Notes under the pieces: generated by a model | The model's input: the letters and a program-made list of their open reading frames with translations, nothing else | Told to the model about the DNA's origin: nothing | The model's database searches: none | Program-made: the position numbers and the translations under genes | Origin: a virus | Strand: one strand, 5' to 3' | DNA: 47,503 bases | IMG/VR virus record: IMGVR_UViG_3300030061_003397 | Span: 1 to 47,503 of that record | In this document: positions 14,832 to 22,501 of the stretch, piece by piece | Layout: every line of letters starts with the position of its first letter | How positions within the stretch are numbered: the stretch's first letter is position 1

Positions 14832-16076
14832 ATGGATGACCTTTTAAAAGACGCTATAGCTGATGCTAAAGCTGTCCGTGAAACGGCACTTGCTAACGCT
14901 AAATTAGCTCTCGAAGAAGCATTCACTCCACGCATTCAATCTATGCTATCTCAGAAGATACAATCTGAAATTGAAGATGAAGATGAAGTTGCTGATGAAG
15001 TGGCTGACGAAGTCGAAGATGCAGAAGAAGGTGAACATGAAGATGCACCTGAAGCACCTGAGGCACCTGAAGTTGCTGTAGAACCTGAAGAAGGTGAAGA
15101 AGTAGCTGATATCGCTGATGAAATCGAAGATGAAGACGAAATGCACCATGAAGTTGAAGACGAAGACGAAGGATACGATGAATCCAAAGTAATCGAAATC
15201 GATGGTGTTAAGTACGCTCCAGTAGTATCTGAAGAGGAAGAAGACGAAGATGAAGGAATGCATGAAGGTGAACACGGAGAAGAAGACGAGGACGAAGGAT
15301 ATTCTGAAGACCTTGACTTAGAAGCTGTGTTAGCTGAGTTGGAAGGTGAAACTGTAACCGAAGAAGAAGACGAAGATGAAATCGCAGAAGGCGACGATAA
15401 AGAAGACGAAGATGAAATAAGTGAAAACGATGTCTCATCTGAAATCGGTGCAGCTGACAACAAGTTAAAACCTGAAGCTGGTGATTCAACTAAGATTGGA
15501 CAAGGTCCTGAAGGTGAAGGTTCTGATAAACCTGCCGGTAAGGAAGATGAAAATTCAGAAATAGTAGACGATTTGAAAGAAGATATCGAAGTTTCTGAAG
15601 ACATTGACCTTGAAGAAGTGTTAAAAGCTCTCACAGAAGAAGAAGAAGACCCTAAAGACGAGGGTGATGATGAAGAAGATGTGAAAGAAGAAGTAAACAC
15701 TCTTAAGTCCGACTTAGAAGAACATAGAAATGTAGTGAAATATCTGCGTGGAAAGTTGAATGAAGTTAATCTTCTCAACGCTAAACTTTTGTTTACTAAT
15801 AAATTATTCCGTAATTTCGGTTTAAATAATGAACAGAAGTTAAAAGTTGTGGAGACTTTCGACAGAGCAACAAACCTAAGAGAAGTCAAGTTGGTATTTT
15901 CAACTTTGGCCGAATCTTTTGGTAACAAAGTGGCTAGCAAGCCAAGTAAACCTATTAAAGAATCAAAGGGTTCAAGTTCAAAACCTGTAGCTTCAACTAA
16001 ACCAAAAACTGAAGAAGTAATTTCTGAAGGATTTGATTTAAAAGAACGCTTTCAGAAACTTGCCAAGATTCTTTAA
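14832..16076 (+). CDS. 22: Prohead core scaffolding protein (gp22-like)
   Basis: The scaffold forms the core around which the prohead shell assembles and is digested by gp21. The 414-residue protein is extremely acidic: about residues 45-290 are mostly Glu/Asp with Ala, Val and Gly. The N-terminal helix (MDDLLKDAIADAKAVRETAL) and the C-terminal region (NNEQKLKVVETFDRATNLRE then VKLVFSTLAESFG) are typical of gp22 in marine T4-like phages. Position immediately before the capsid gene agrees. The middle is longer and more acidic than T4 gp22 (269 residues). AAAGGAG lies 6-7 bases before the ATG. Confidence 0.88.
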   Translation: MDDLLKDAIADAKAVRETALANAKLALEEAFTPRIQSMLSQKIQSEIEDEDEVADEVADEVEDAEEGEHEDAPEAPEAPEVAVEPEEGEEVADIADEIEDEDEMHHEVEDEDEGYDESKVIEIDGVKYAPVVSEEEEDEDEGMHEGEHGEEDEDEGYSEDLDLEAVLAELEGETVTEEEDEDEIAEGDDKEDEDEISENDVSSEIGAADNKLKPEAGDSTKIGQGPEGEGSDKPAGKEDENSEIVDDLKEDIEVSEDIDLEEVLKALTEEEEDPKDEGDDEEDVKEEVNTLKSDLEEHRNVVKYLRGKLNEVNLLNAKLLFTNKLFRNFGLNNEQKLKVVETFDRATNLREVKLVFSTLAESFGNKVASKPSKPIKESKGSSSKPVASTKPKTEEVISEGFDLKERFQKLAKIL

Positions 16077-16109
16077 TCAATCTTAAACAACTTAAATTGG
16101 AGAACTAAA

Positions 16110-17741
16110 ATGAGTTCATTTGGAAAAATTGAAAAGCTCATGGATTCTTACGATCCTGTTCGTTCTCGTTTGGCAGAAACCCAAAAATTAGTTCAAAAGT
16201 GGGAACCCACTGGACTTCTTGAAGGTATTGAAGACAATAACAAGCAACACGGTATGGCCGTACTTCTTGAAAATCAAGCCCGTCAGTTAATTGATGAATC
16301 ATCAAAAACTGGTGGTAGTGGTTCAGAAGAATGGAGTGGTGTTGCATTACCATTGGTTCGTAGAATCTTTGGTGAGTTAGCGGCTCAAGACTTTGTTAGT
16401 GTTCAACCTATGAACCTACCAAGTGGTCTAATTTTCTATCTTGACTTCAAGTATGGAACTGCACAAACAGCGAACCATAATAAAGGTGAACATATACATG
16501 GTAACACCTCAGCTTCAAGTGATGCAAGCGGTGGTTTATATGGTGCTGGTAAATTCGGATACTCTATCAATGATAATGTATCTAGCACTATTGTAAACTC
16601 AAACATCACAGAAGCATCTGCTTCTTGGAAAGAAGTAGAATTCGAACCAGACCTATCTGCATCTATTGCTACTACAGCAGCAGACCAGATAATCAAACTG
16701 ACTGTCACAAGGTCTAATTTCATAGCAGCTGCACCTAATGCAGATTTGAACGGAATTAGAGCTTTCGAAGTTAGTGGTTCTGATATCTCAGCTCACTATC
16801 CTGCTTACTCTTATTTCGACGCAGACAATGTGTATTTCTATGTGAAATCTACAGAAGGTCGTATGGACGCAGCTGGAATTGGTGTGAAATATCACAAGCA
16901 ACCTACTGAAGCTGTCAGAGGTGATTTCGAACAAAGTACATTTACAACACCTGCACCAAATAGTGCTGATGATGTGGATATTCCTGAAATCGATATCGCA
17001 CTTAGACAGATTTCTATTGTTGCGAAAACTCGTAAACTTAAAGCAGTATGGACTCCTGAGTTAGCTCAAGACCTTAACGCTTACCATTCTGTTGACGCAG
17101 AAGCTGAATTGACTTCTATGTTAAGTGAGTACATTTCAATGGAAATTGATTTGGAAATACTTGACCTATTAAAGTCTGAAGCTAACGCTAAGACTGAGTA
17201 CTGGTCAGCAAAGGTTGGATATGAGTTTGATTCAGTAACTTCCTTATTCTCTGAAGTTTCTGGTAATTCAAATGCTTACACAAAAGGAACTTGGTTCCAA
17301 ACACTTGGAAACAAACTACAAGCTGTAAGTAACGCGATACATCAGAAGACTCTAAGAGGTGGTGCTAATTTCATTGTTGTTTCACCTGAAACTGCAACTG
17401 TAATTGAATCCATACCTGGATACGCTGCTGATACTGATGGTAACGCAACTAACACATCATACGCAATGGGTGTACAGAAAGTTGGAGCATTGAATAACAG
17501 ATATACGGTTTATAAGAACCCTTATATGTTAGAAAATGATATCCTACTTGGTTTCAGAGGAAGTAATTTCTTAGAAACTGGAGCAGTATACGCACCGTAT
17601 GTTCCGTTAATCATGACTCCTCTTGTTTACGATCCTGTTAATTTCACTCCTCGTAAGGGTGTAATGACAAGATACGCGAAGAAGATGGTAAGACCTGAAT
17701 TCTACGGAAAAGTTGTTGTCGCAGACATCAACATGGTTTAA
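16110..17741 (+). CDS. 23: Major capsid protein (gp23-like)
   Basis: A 543-residue HK97-fold shell protein. The N-terminal propeptide should be removed by gp21; QLIDE63-S64 fits the L/I-x-E rule and lies where T4 gp23 is cut (after Glu65). Downstream, VALPLVRRIFGELAAQDFVS and VQPMNLPSGLIFYLDFKYG are the T4-type capsid signature near residues 77-115. The C-terminal part has FIVVSPETATVIESIPGY and the conserved end YAPYVPLIMTPLVYDPVNF. TTGGAG precedes the ATG. Ordered and terminated as expected for a highly expressed gene: scaffold, capsid, then a strong terminator. No separate gp24 vertex gene is seen here. Confidence 0.96.
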   Translation: MSSFGKIEKLMDSYDPVRSRLAETQKLVQKWEPTGLLEGIEDNNKQHGMAVLLENQARQLIDESSKTGGSGSEEWSGVALPLVRRIFGELAAQDFVSVQPMNLPSGLIFYLDFKYGTAQTANHNKGEHIHGNTSASSDASGGLYGAGKFGYSINDNVSSTIVNSNITEASASWKEVEFEPDLSASIATTAADQIIKLTVTRSNFIAAAPNADLNGIRAFEVSGSDISAHYPAYSYFDADNVYFYVKSTEGRMDAAGIGVKYHKQPTEAVRGDFEQSTFTTPAPNSADDVDIPEIDIALRQISIVAKTRKLKAVWTPELAQDLNAYHSVDAEAELTSMLSEYISMEIDLEILDLLKSEANAKTEYWSAKVGYEFDSVTSLFSEVSGNSNAYTKGTWFQTLGNKLQAVSNAIHQKTLRGGANFIVVSPETATVIESIPGYAADTDGNATNTSYAMGVQKVGALNNRYTVYKNPYMLENDILLGFRGSNFLETGAVYAPYVPLIMTPLVYDPVNFTPRKGVMTRYAKKMVRPEFYGKVVVADINMV

Positions 17742-17777
17742 TTGAGTTTACGAACTTAATTTAATCAATCTTACATT

Positions 17778-17806
17778 AAAGGGGGAGTTTTTCTTCCCCT
17801 TTTTTG
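17778..17806 (+). terminator. Intrinsic terminator after capsid gene
   Basis: AAAGGGG (17778-17784) pairs with CCCCTTT, followed by a run of Ts ending near 17805. It lies 37 bases after the capsid stop codon and is the clearest terminator in the window. Confidence 0.85.
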
Positions 17807-17834
17807 TGCCTATTCGAGATTTCTTGTATCTTTG

Positions 17835-17842
17835 ATATTTAT
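17835..17842 (+). promoter_or_regulatory. Candidate late promoter element ATATTTAT
   Basis: ATATTTAT in the context TTTGATATTTATATTAGAA lies between the capsid terminator and the gp13-like gene, 33 bases before its ATG. It is very like the copies at 5943 and 33565, including the following AT(A/T)AGA. Confidence 0.45.
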
Positions 17843-17875
17843 ATTAGAAGTAATATATCCAATTAGGAGAATTCT

Positions 17876-19030
17876 ATGGAAGCCATATGGCCAGGAAGTG
17901 GTTCCGCAGTAAGTGGAAATACACCATTCAATCTTTATGATACAGATTCAACATTTCAATCAGATGCACCTAAATTTGCAAGTTGGTGTGCTAAGAGATT
18001 GGGTTATCCAATTATGGCAATTGAAATGCAAGATTCACAATTTTATGCGTGTTTAGAGGAATCAATTAGTGAGTATTCATCTCAAGTAAATTCATTTAAC
18101 ATTAGAGAAAACTTAATTCATCTACAAGGACAACCGACTGGTTCATCTAATGATGTAACACACAAAAGGGTTACACCTAACTTTGGTCGTTCTATCCAAT
18201 TATCAGAACAATATGGTACTGAAGTAGGAGTTGGTGGTAGTGTTCAGATGAAAAGTGGTTCTGTTGATGTGGTTAGTGGTCAACAAGTTTATGATTTACA
18301 AAATTTATGGGGTGAAGCAAGTGAAAGTGGTAAGAGAATGGAAATCCAAAGGGTATTTTATGAGGCATCACCTGCAGTTGTAAGGTATTTTGACCCATAC
18401 GCAGGTACTGGAGCTGGAAGTTACAATATGTTGGATAGTTTTGGTTGGGGTAACATGACTCCAGCTGTTCAATTCATGATGATGCCAATATACGCAGACC
18501 TATTGAGAATTCAGGCAATAGAATTTAATGACCAAGTTAGAAAATCAGGTCATACTTTTGAATTAATAAACAATGAAGTTAGAATTTTTCCAAATCCAAC
18601 AGATAGTTACAAATTACATTTTCAATATTATCTAAAAGAAGATAAGGATACACCATTTCAAGACTCAAGTGGGTTAGGAATAGGGACTGTATCAGATAGT
18701 TCAAATATTCCTTATCAAAATATGGAATATTCTAACATAAATGATGTGGGTAAACAATGGATTAGGAAATATGGACTTGCATTATCAAAAGAATTATTAG
18801 GAATCATAAGAAGTAAGTATGGTTCAGTTCCAATACCAAATGCTGAAGTAAATTTAGACGGAGATACATTGAGAAGTGAGGCAAGTGCCGAGAAAGAACA
18901 GTTAATTTCACAACTAAGGGAAGATTTAGAAGCCGCAAGTCGTAAAAACATGATGGAAGCCGATAGTGAAGAATCTACACGACTTCAAGAAAAATTACAA
19001 AAAGTTCCCTTACCAATATTCGTAGGATAA
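17876..19030 (+). CDS. 13: Neck protein, gp13-like
   Basis: A 384-residue protein. In T4, gp13 and gp14 close the packaged head and receive the tail. Here the gene follows the capsid gene and precedes a gp14-like gene, and the segment FASWCAKRLGYPIMAIEMQD then ACLEESISEYSSQVNSF (about 34-74) is the helical connector-like start seen in marine gp13-like proteins. The middle is beta-rich and the C-terminus has a long charged helix (SQLREDLEAASRKNMMEADS). TTAGGAGAATTCTATG gives a strong start. Family assignment rests mainly on order and a modest motif; another connector protein is possible. Confidence 0.65.
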   Translation: MEAIWPGSGSAVSGNTPFNLYDTDSTFQSDAPKFASWCAKRLGYPIMAIEMQDSQFYACLEESISEYSSQVNSFNIRENLIHLQGQPTGSSNDVTHKRVTPNFGRSIQLSEQYGTEVGVGGSVQMKSGSVDVVSGQQVYDLQNLWGEASESGKRMEIQRVFYEASPAVVRYFDPYAGTGAGSYNMLDSFGWGNMTPAVQFMMMPIYADLLRIQAIEFNDQVRKSGHTFELINNEVRIFPNPTDSYKLHFQYYLKEDKDTPFQDSSGLGIGTVSDSSNIPYQNMEYSNINDVGKQWIRKYGLALSKELLGIIRSKYGSVPIPNAEVNLDGDTLRSEASAEKEQLISQLREDLEAASRKNMMEADSEESTRLQEKLQKVPLPIFVG

Positions 19031-19034
19031 ATAA

Positions 19035-19520
19035 ATGGCTGGTCGTTTTTTACCCCAAAGAGATAGAAATTTCTTAGAGAGAATCAACAAGGAGTTGGTT
19101 GGTGACCTTCGAACTGAAAACGAAGGAATAATCAATCAAAAAATTGTTATTTATAAGATTTCTGCCTATGATACCTCAACAAATATGTATGGAGAGGCCG
19201 TAGGTGGTAAAAACTTTAAACAAGGGGTTCAATTAGCGTGTATTGTAGAAGCACAAGACTTTGATTACAATACCGATGAATTTGGGCCAGATGCACAACA
19301 AGATTCTCAATTTCATATACTAAGACAGACGCTTTTAGACTTAAGTTTGACACCAGAGATTGGTGATATTGTAGAATGGAACTATGGATTTTTTGAAGTC
19401 AATGGGGTGTTAGAAAATCAATTGATTGGTGGAATGCAAGAGAATAATTGGAGTGTTACATTAAATGCACATTTATCTCGTCAATCATTTACAAACCAAA
19501 CAAGAATTAGGAGTATTTAG
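19035..19520 (+). CDS. 14: Neck protein, gp14-like
   Basis: A 161-residue protein 4 bases after the gp13-like stop. The features LTPEIGDIVEWNYGFFEVNG and VLENQLIGGM (about 116-145), and IYKISAYDTSTNMYGEAVGG (39-58), are those of gp14 neck proteins, where a P-E-x-G-D-I-x-x-W strand followed by F/Y-E-V and ENQL is conserved. With gp13 and gp15-like proteins it would form the head-tail joint. It is shorter than T4 gp14 (256 residues). Its TAG overlaps the next gene's start. Confidence 0.72.
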   Translation: MAGRFLPQRDRNFLERINKELVGDLRTENEGIINQKIVIYKISAYDTSTNMYGEAVGGKNFKQGVQLACIVEAQDFDYNTDEFGPDAQQDSQFHILRQTLLDLSLTPEIGDIVEWNYGFFEVNGVLENQLIGGMQENNWSVTLNAHLSRQSFTNQTRIRSI

Positions 19521-21043
19521 TGGCTGAAATTATAACATCACGAAAGAAACCTCAACCAAGAAGTACTCGTGGTAAACTAAATAGAGCAAGACAATATAAA
19601 GTTACTGAAGGTCAACCAAAAGACATATCAGTAACATTAATGGACATGGATAGTGCTATAATGTACTATTTTGAAAATGTTATCAAACCAACCGTATTCG
19701 AAAATGGTGAAACCGTAAAGGTTCCTACTATGTATGCATCACCAGAGAGGTGGCACTCAATACAAAAAACAGGATTTATGAGAGATTCCAAACGGCAACT
19801 TATCTTACCTGTTATAGCATTCAGAAGAACTGGTATGGAAAAAGATGATACGATAGCAGTTGATAAAATTGACCCATTAGACCCAAAATTATTTTACACA
19901 TTTGAAAGAAAATTTACTGATAATAACAGATACGATAATTTTTCAGTTCAACAAGGAATAGTTCCTCAGAGAGAATATTACAATGTTGCCGTACCTGACT
20001 ATATGGTATTGAATTATGATTTCATCATCTTTACCCATTACATAGAACAGATGAATAGATTGGTTGAGAGGATAAATTGGTCAGCTGGTAGTTATTGGGG
20101 TGAACCAGGTAAGATGAGGTTTAAAACCAACATCGAAAGTTACACAGATTCAACAGAATTAGCTGACAGAGATAGGGTTGTAAAAACAGAATTTAGTGTT
20201 AGTTTAAAAGGATACTTGATACCTGATTCATTCAATGAACTTCAAGGTCCTCATACCATGCAAAAATACTTAACTCCTAAAAAGTTAATTATTGGAGCAG
20301 AAACTGATTTAAGTGTGGCAAGTATCGTTCAAACTCCTGATGATGGTACAAATGTTACATTGACTACACAACGACAAGGTAGTGGAGCAAGTAATCTTTC
20401 CAACAAACATATTGTAAATGAAGGTAACGGAATTACCATAACAAATACTGGTATAGGATTTGATGGGGCAAATGAATTGATACAAACTTTTAGTCTTGAT
20501 GAAAGTTTTAGTCCTACTTTTGCAAATATAACCACAACTGGTAACATTACATCTGAGGGTGATATTATAGCAGTTGGTAATGTGATAGCAAAAAACTATA
20601 TAGTGAGTTCTTCGGTAACTCATATGACTCAATCATTCAGTAGTGGTTCAACCATATTTGGTGATTCGGTATCTGATACTCACCAATTTACTGGTTCGGT
20701 TAGTGTAAATGGTTCATTGGAAGTAAATGGTTCTGCTATAGGGTCAAGTGTAACAACATTCGACACTTACATCAGAAAAACATTTGTAAAAAAGGCTTCG
20801 AGTATACTTAATAACTCAACTGCTAGTTTTTCAGCCGTTACCGCGTCCGCACCAAGTGGGTTGTCATCAACTAACGAAGATGATTTTGTATTTTTTCTAA
20901 ATGGTCAATACATGGAACATGATGCATTAACAATTGAACAATCAAATGGTTCAACATTTTTACTTAAAGTGGATACCGATAGTATAGGGTACTTTTTAGA
21001 AAGTGATGATGAGATAATAGCACAAGGAAAATTTAATGCTTAA
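19520..21043 (+). CDS. 15: Tail completion/sheath stabiliser, gp15-like, with fibre-type C-terminal extension
   Basis: A 507-residue protein starting at GTG 19520. Residues about 55-265 match the gp15-like pattern: VKVPTMYASPERWHSIQ, a Leu-Pro-x-Ile strand, YDFIIFTHYIEQMNRLVERI and VVKTEFSVSLKGYLIP. T4 gp15 is a hexameric terminator at the top of the tail. After this domain the protein continues for ~240 residues into beta-rich sequence. Residues 375-393 (SGSTIFGDS to FTGS) are a fibre-cassette module repeated in the tail-fibre gene at 22489. T4 gp15 (272 residues) lacks this, so the extension may anchor collar or whisker-like structures. The end overlaps the HAD gene by 8 bases. Confidence 0.75.
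   Translation: MAEIITSRKKPQPRSTRGKLNRARQYKVTEGQPKDISVTLMDMDSAIMYYFENVIKPTVFENGETVKVPTMYASPERWHSIQKTGFMRDSKRQLILPVIAFRRTGMEKDDTIAVDKIDPLDPKLFYTFERKFTDNNRYDNFSVQQGIVPQREYYNVAVPDYMVLNYDFIIFTHYIEQMNRLVERINWSAGSYWGEPGKMRFKTNIESYTDSTELADRDRVVKTEFSVSLKGYLIPDSFNELQGPHTMQKYLTPKKLIIGAETDLSVASIVQTPDDGTNVTLTTQRQGSGASNLSNKHIVNEGNGITITNTGIGFDGANELIQTFSLDESFSPTFANITTTGNITSEGDIIAVGNVIAKNYIVSSSVTHMTQSFSSGSTIFGDSVSDTHQFTGSVSVNGSLEVNGSAIGSSVTTFDTYIRKTFVKKASSILNNSTASFSAVTASAPSGLSSTNEDDFVFFLNGQYMEHDALTIEQSNGSTFLLKVDTDSIGYFLESDDEIIAQGKFNA
20642..20698 (+). repeat. 57-bp fibre module, copy 1 (second copy 23425-23481)
   Basis: This segment of the gp15-like gene and bases 23425-23481 of the fibre gene encode nearly the same 19 residues, beginning SGSTIFGDS and ending DTHQFTGS, with silent differences. 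A weaker third relative (TILGNAVTDTHNI) is at about 27259-27300. Shared modules between a tail-completion protein and a fibre suggest recombination or a common trimeric fold. Confidence 0.7.
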
Positions 21044-21560
21044 GTTGGTAGATTTACTAACGGAGAAAAAACTTAGGGTATTTGATTTCGATGATACATT
21101 AGTTAAATCTAACTCTAAAGTATATGTGATTAATAAAGGTAAAAAGAAAACCCTAACACCTGGTCAGTTTGCAATATATAAACAAAAGTCAGGTGATGAG
21201 TTTGACTTTTCTGATTTTGATAAGGTGATTGAACCTAAACAGATTAAATCAATGTTTAAGGTATTTAAAAATATCTATAAGGCAAGTGGTAGTAGGAGAT
21301 TAACAATATTAACAGCACGGGCAGCTTATAAACCTGTAAGGCAGTTCTTAAAAGATGTCGGATTTAACGATGTTTATGTCGTTGCATTAGGAGATGCTAA
21401 CCCACAAAAGAAATCAAATTGGGTAAAGAGTCAGATAGAAAAGGGATATGATGATATATTATTCTTAGATGATTCACCAAAAAATGTAAACGCTGTAAAA
21501 AAATTAAAACAAAAATATCCAAATATTAAGATGGATGCAAGGGTGGTCAAATATGATTAA
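21036..21560 (+). CDS. HAD-superfamily phosphatase-like enzyme with capsid-targeting-like leader
   Basis: A 174-residue protein. HAD motif I is VFDFDDTLV (Asp17 nucleophile, Asp19), motif II is LTAR in the segment RRLTILTARAAYKPVRQF, motif III is probably the Lys in NPQKKSNWVK, and motif IV is ILFLDDSPKN. So all catalytic elements for phosphoryl transfer are present; the substrate is unknown. The N-terminus MLKLVDLLTE10-K11 is the leader seen on head-associated proteins near gp21, and a cut after Glu10 would leave the first HAD beta strand intact. The ATG overlaps the stop of the gp15-like gene (ATGCTTAA), with AAGGA upstream. Its end overlaps the PAP2 gene. Confidence 0.8.
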   Translation: MLKLVDLLTEKKLRVFDFDDTLVKSNSKVYVINKGKKKTLTPGQFAIYKQKSGDEFDFSDFDKVIEPKQIKSMFKVFKNIYKASGSRRLTILTARAAYKPVRQFLKDVGFNDVYVVALGDANPQKKSNWVKSQIEKGYDDILFLDDSPKNVNAVKKLKQKYPNIKMDARVVKYD

Positions 21561-22182
21561 ATTAAAAGAATTGTTAAAATTAGATGAGATGGTATTTTCT
21601 GATACTATTAAAGAAAGACACAATAAGAGGATGAAAAGAGAACTCGTTCATATTAGTGAGCCTATGGTTCCTCACAATCCACCACCAGATAATAGTAGTA
21701 AAGAAACATTAAAAGAATTACATTGGTTGTTGGACTACAATAATGGTAAAATATCAAATAGTGTTGTTATGAAAGGTGATGACATAAAAAAAGTATTTAA
21801 AAAGTATTGTGATGAAAGTAATTTAGAATATCCAAAAGAATATATTAAAGAGTTACTTAAGGATAGTGGTAAAATAATATATAAACTAAAGTATAAATAC
21901 AACAGACCACGACCATTTCAATTAGGTGAATTTTATAACATACCTGATTTCAAAATACATAATTTAGATAGTGCTAAAACTCCATCTTATCCAAGTGGTC
22001 ATTCCACACAAGGTATTTTACTTGGAAAAGTATTTGGAAAAAAATATCCACATCACAAAAAAAAGTTTATGGAGATTGGAAAAATGATAAGTAATTCGAG
22101 ATTAATGGCAAGAGCACACTATCCAAGTGATACCGAGTTTGGTGAAAAACTTGGTGAATTACTTTTCATAAACTTAAAATAA
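21553..22182 (+). CDS. PAP2-type acid phosphatase-like enzyme with capsid-targeting-like leader
   Basis: A 209-residue protein from ATG 21553, which overlaps the HAD stop (ATGATTAA); an in-frame ATG at 21535 is less likely. All three PAP2 motifs are present: K111-x6-R118-P119 (KLKYKYNRP), PSGH (147-150), and S182-R-x5-H189-x3-D193 (SRLMARAHYPSD). These histidines carry out phosphoryl transfer in class A acid phosphatases and lipid phosphatases. There is no signal peptide or membrane segment, so a soluble enzyme is expected. The N-terminus MIKLKELLKLDE12 resembles the shared leader. Substrate unknown: nucleotides, phospholipid head groups or phosphate salvage are all possible. Confidence 0.82.
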   Translation: MIKLKELLKLDEMVFSDTIKERHNKRMKRELVHISEPMVPHNPPPDNSSKETLKELHWLLDYNNGKISNSVVMKGDDIKKVFKKYCDESNLEYPKEYIKELLKDSGKIIYKLKYKYNRPRPFQLGEFYNIPDFKIHNLDSAKTPSYPSGHSTQGILLGKVFGKKYPHHKKKFMEIGKMISNSRLMARAHYPSDTEFGEKLGELLFINLK

Positions 22183-22216
22183 ATCCCTACTTCCACATTG
22201 GTTTTACCATCTACAA

Positions 22217-22224
22217 ATATTTAT
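22217..22224 (+). promoter_or_regulatory. Candidate late promoter element ATATTTAT
   Basis: ATATTTAT lies only 4 bases before the ATG at 22229, too close to leave a leader for that gene; if active it more likely serves the fibre genes that follow. No ribosome binding site is visible between it and that ATG. Confidence 0.25.
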
Positions 22225-22228
22225 TACT

Positions 22229-22501
22229 ATGAGAAAACGCCATTGGAATAACCGAAAAAATAGGCCTTGTCCTGATTGTGGTAAGATGTTAACCTACACA
22301 AGAAAGGATAGTTTCGATAGGGCGGTTGGTAATAATTCTGTTTGTAAGTCGTGTGCTCAAACCGATAGAAAAGTTACATTGGAAACTATTGAAAAAATGA
22401 AACAACCTAAGACTATTCAACATAAGAAAAAGATTTCAAAGTCAATTACTAATTGGTGGGAAGAACGAAAAGATGATAGAGAGAGTAAATGGCTAAGTTA
22501 G
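22229..22501 (+). CDS. Zinc-ribbon/NUMOD-like small protein
   Basis: A 90-residue basic protein. CPDC (14 residues in) and CKSC about 25 residues later form a likely four-Cys zinc site. After that, TLETIEKMKQPKTIQHKKKI with a SKSITNWWEE end looks like a NUMOD3-type DNA-binding helix found in homing endonucleases. No nuclease domain (HNH or GIY-YIG) is present, so this may be a remnant or a stand-alone DNA-binding protein. No ribosome binding site is seen; the end overlaps the fibre gene by 13 bases. The call is moderate at best. Confidence 0.45.
   Translation: MRKRHWNNRKNRPCPDCGKMLTYTRKDSFDRAVGNNSVCKSCAQTDRKVTLETIEKMKQPKTIQHKKKISKSITNWWEERKDDRESKWLS

Noticed and set aside
14951-15940. Long opposite-strand ORF of 329 codons rich in Ser
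   Set aside because: It is the mirror of the Glu/Asp-rich scaffold gene; repeated GAA/GAT codons give Ser/Phe/Ile codons on the other strand. No ribosome binding site or domain.
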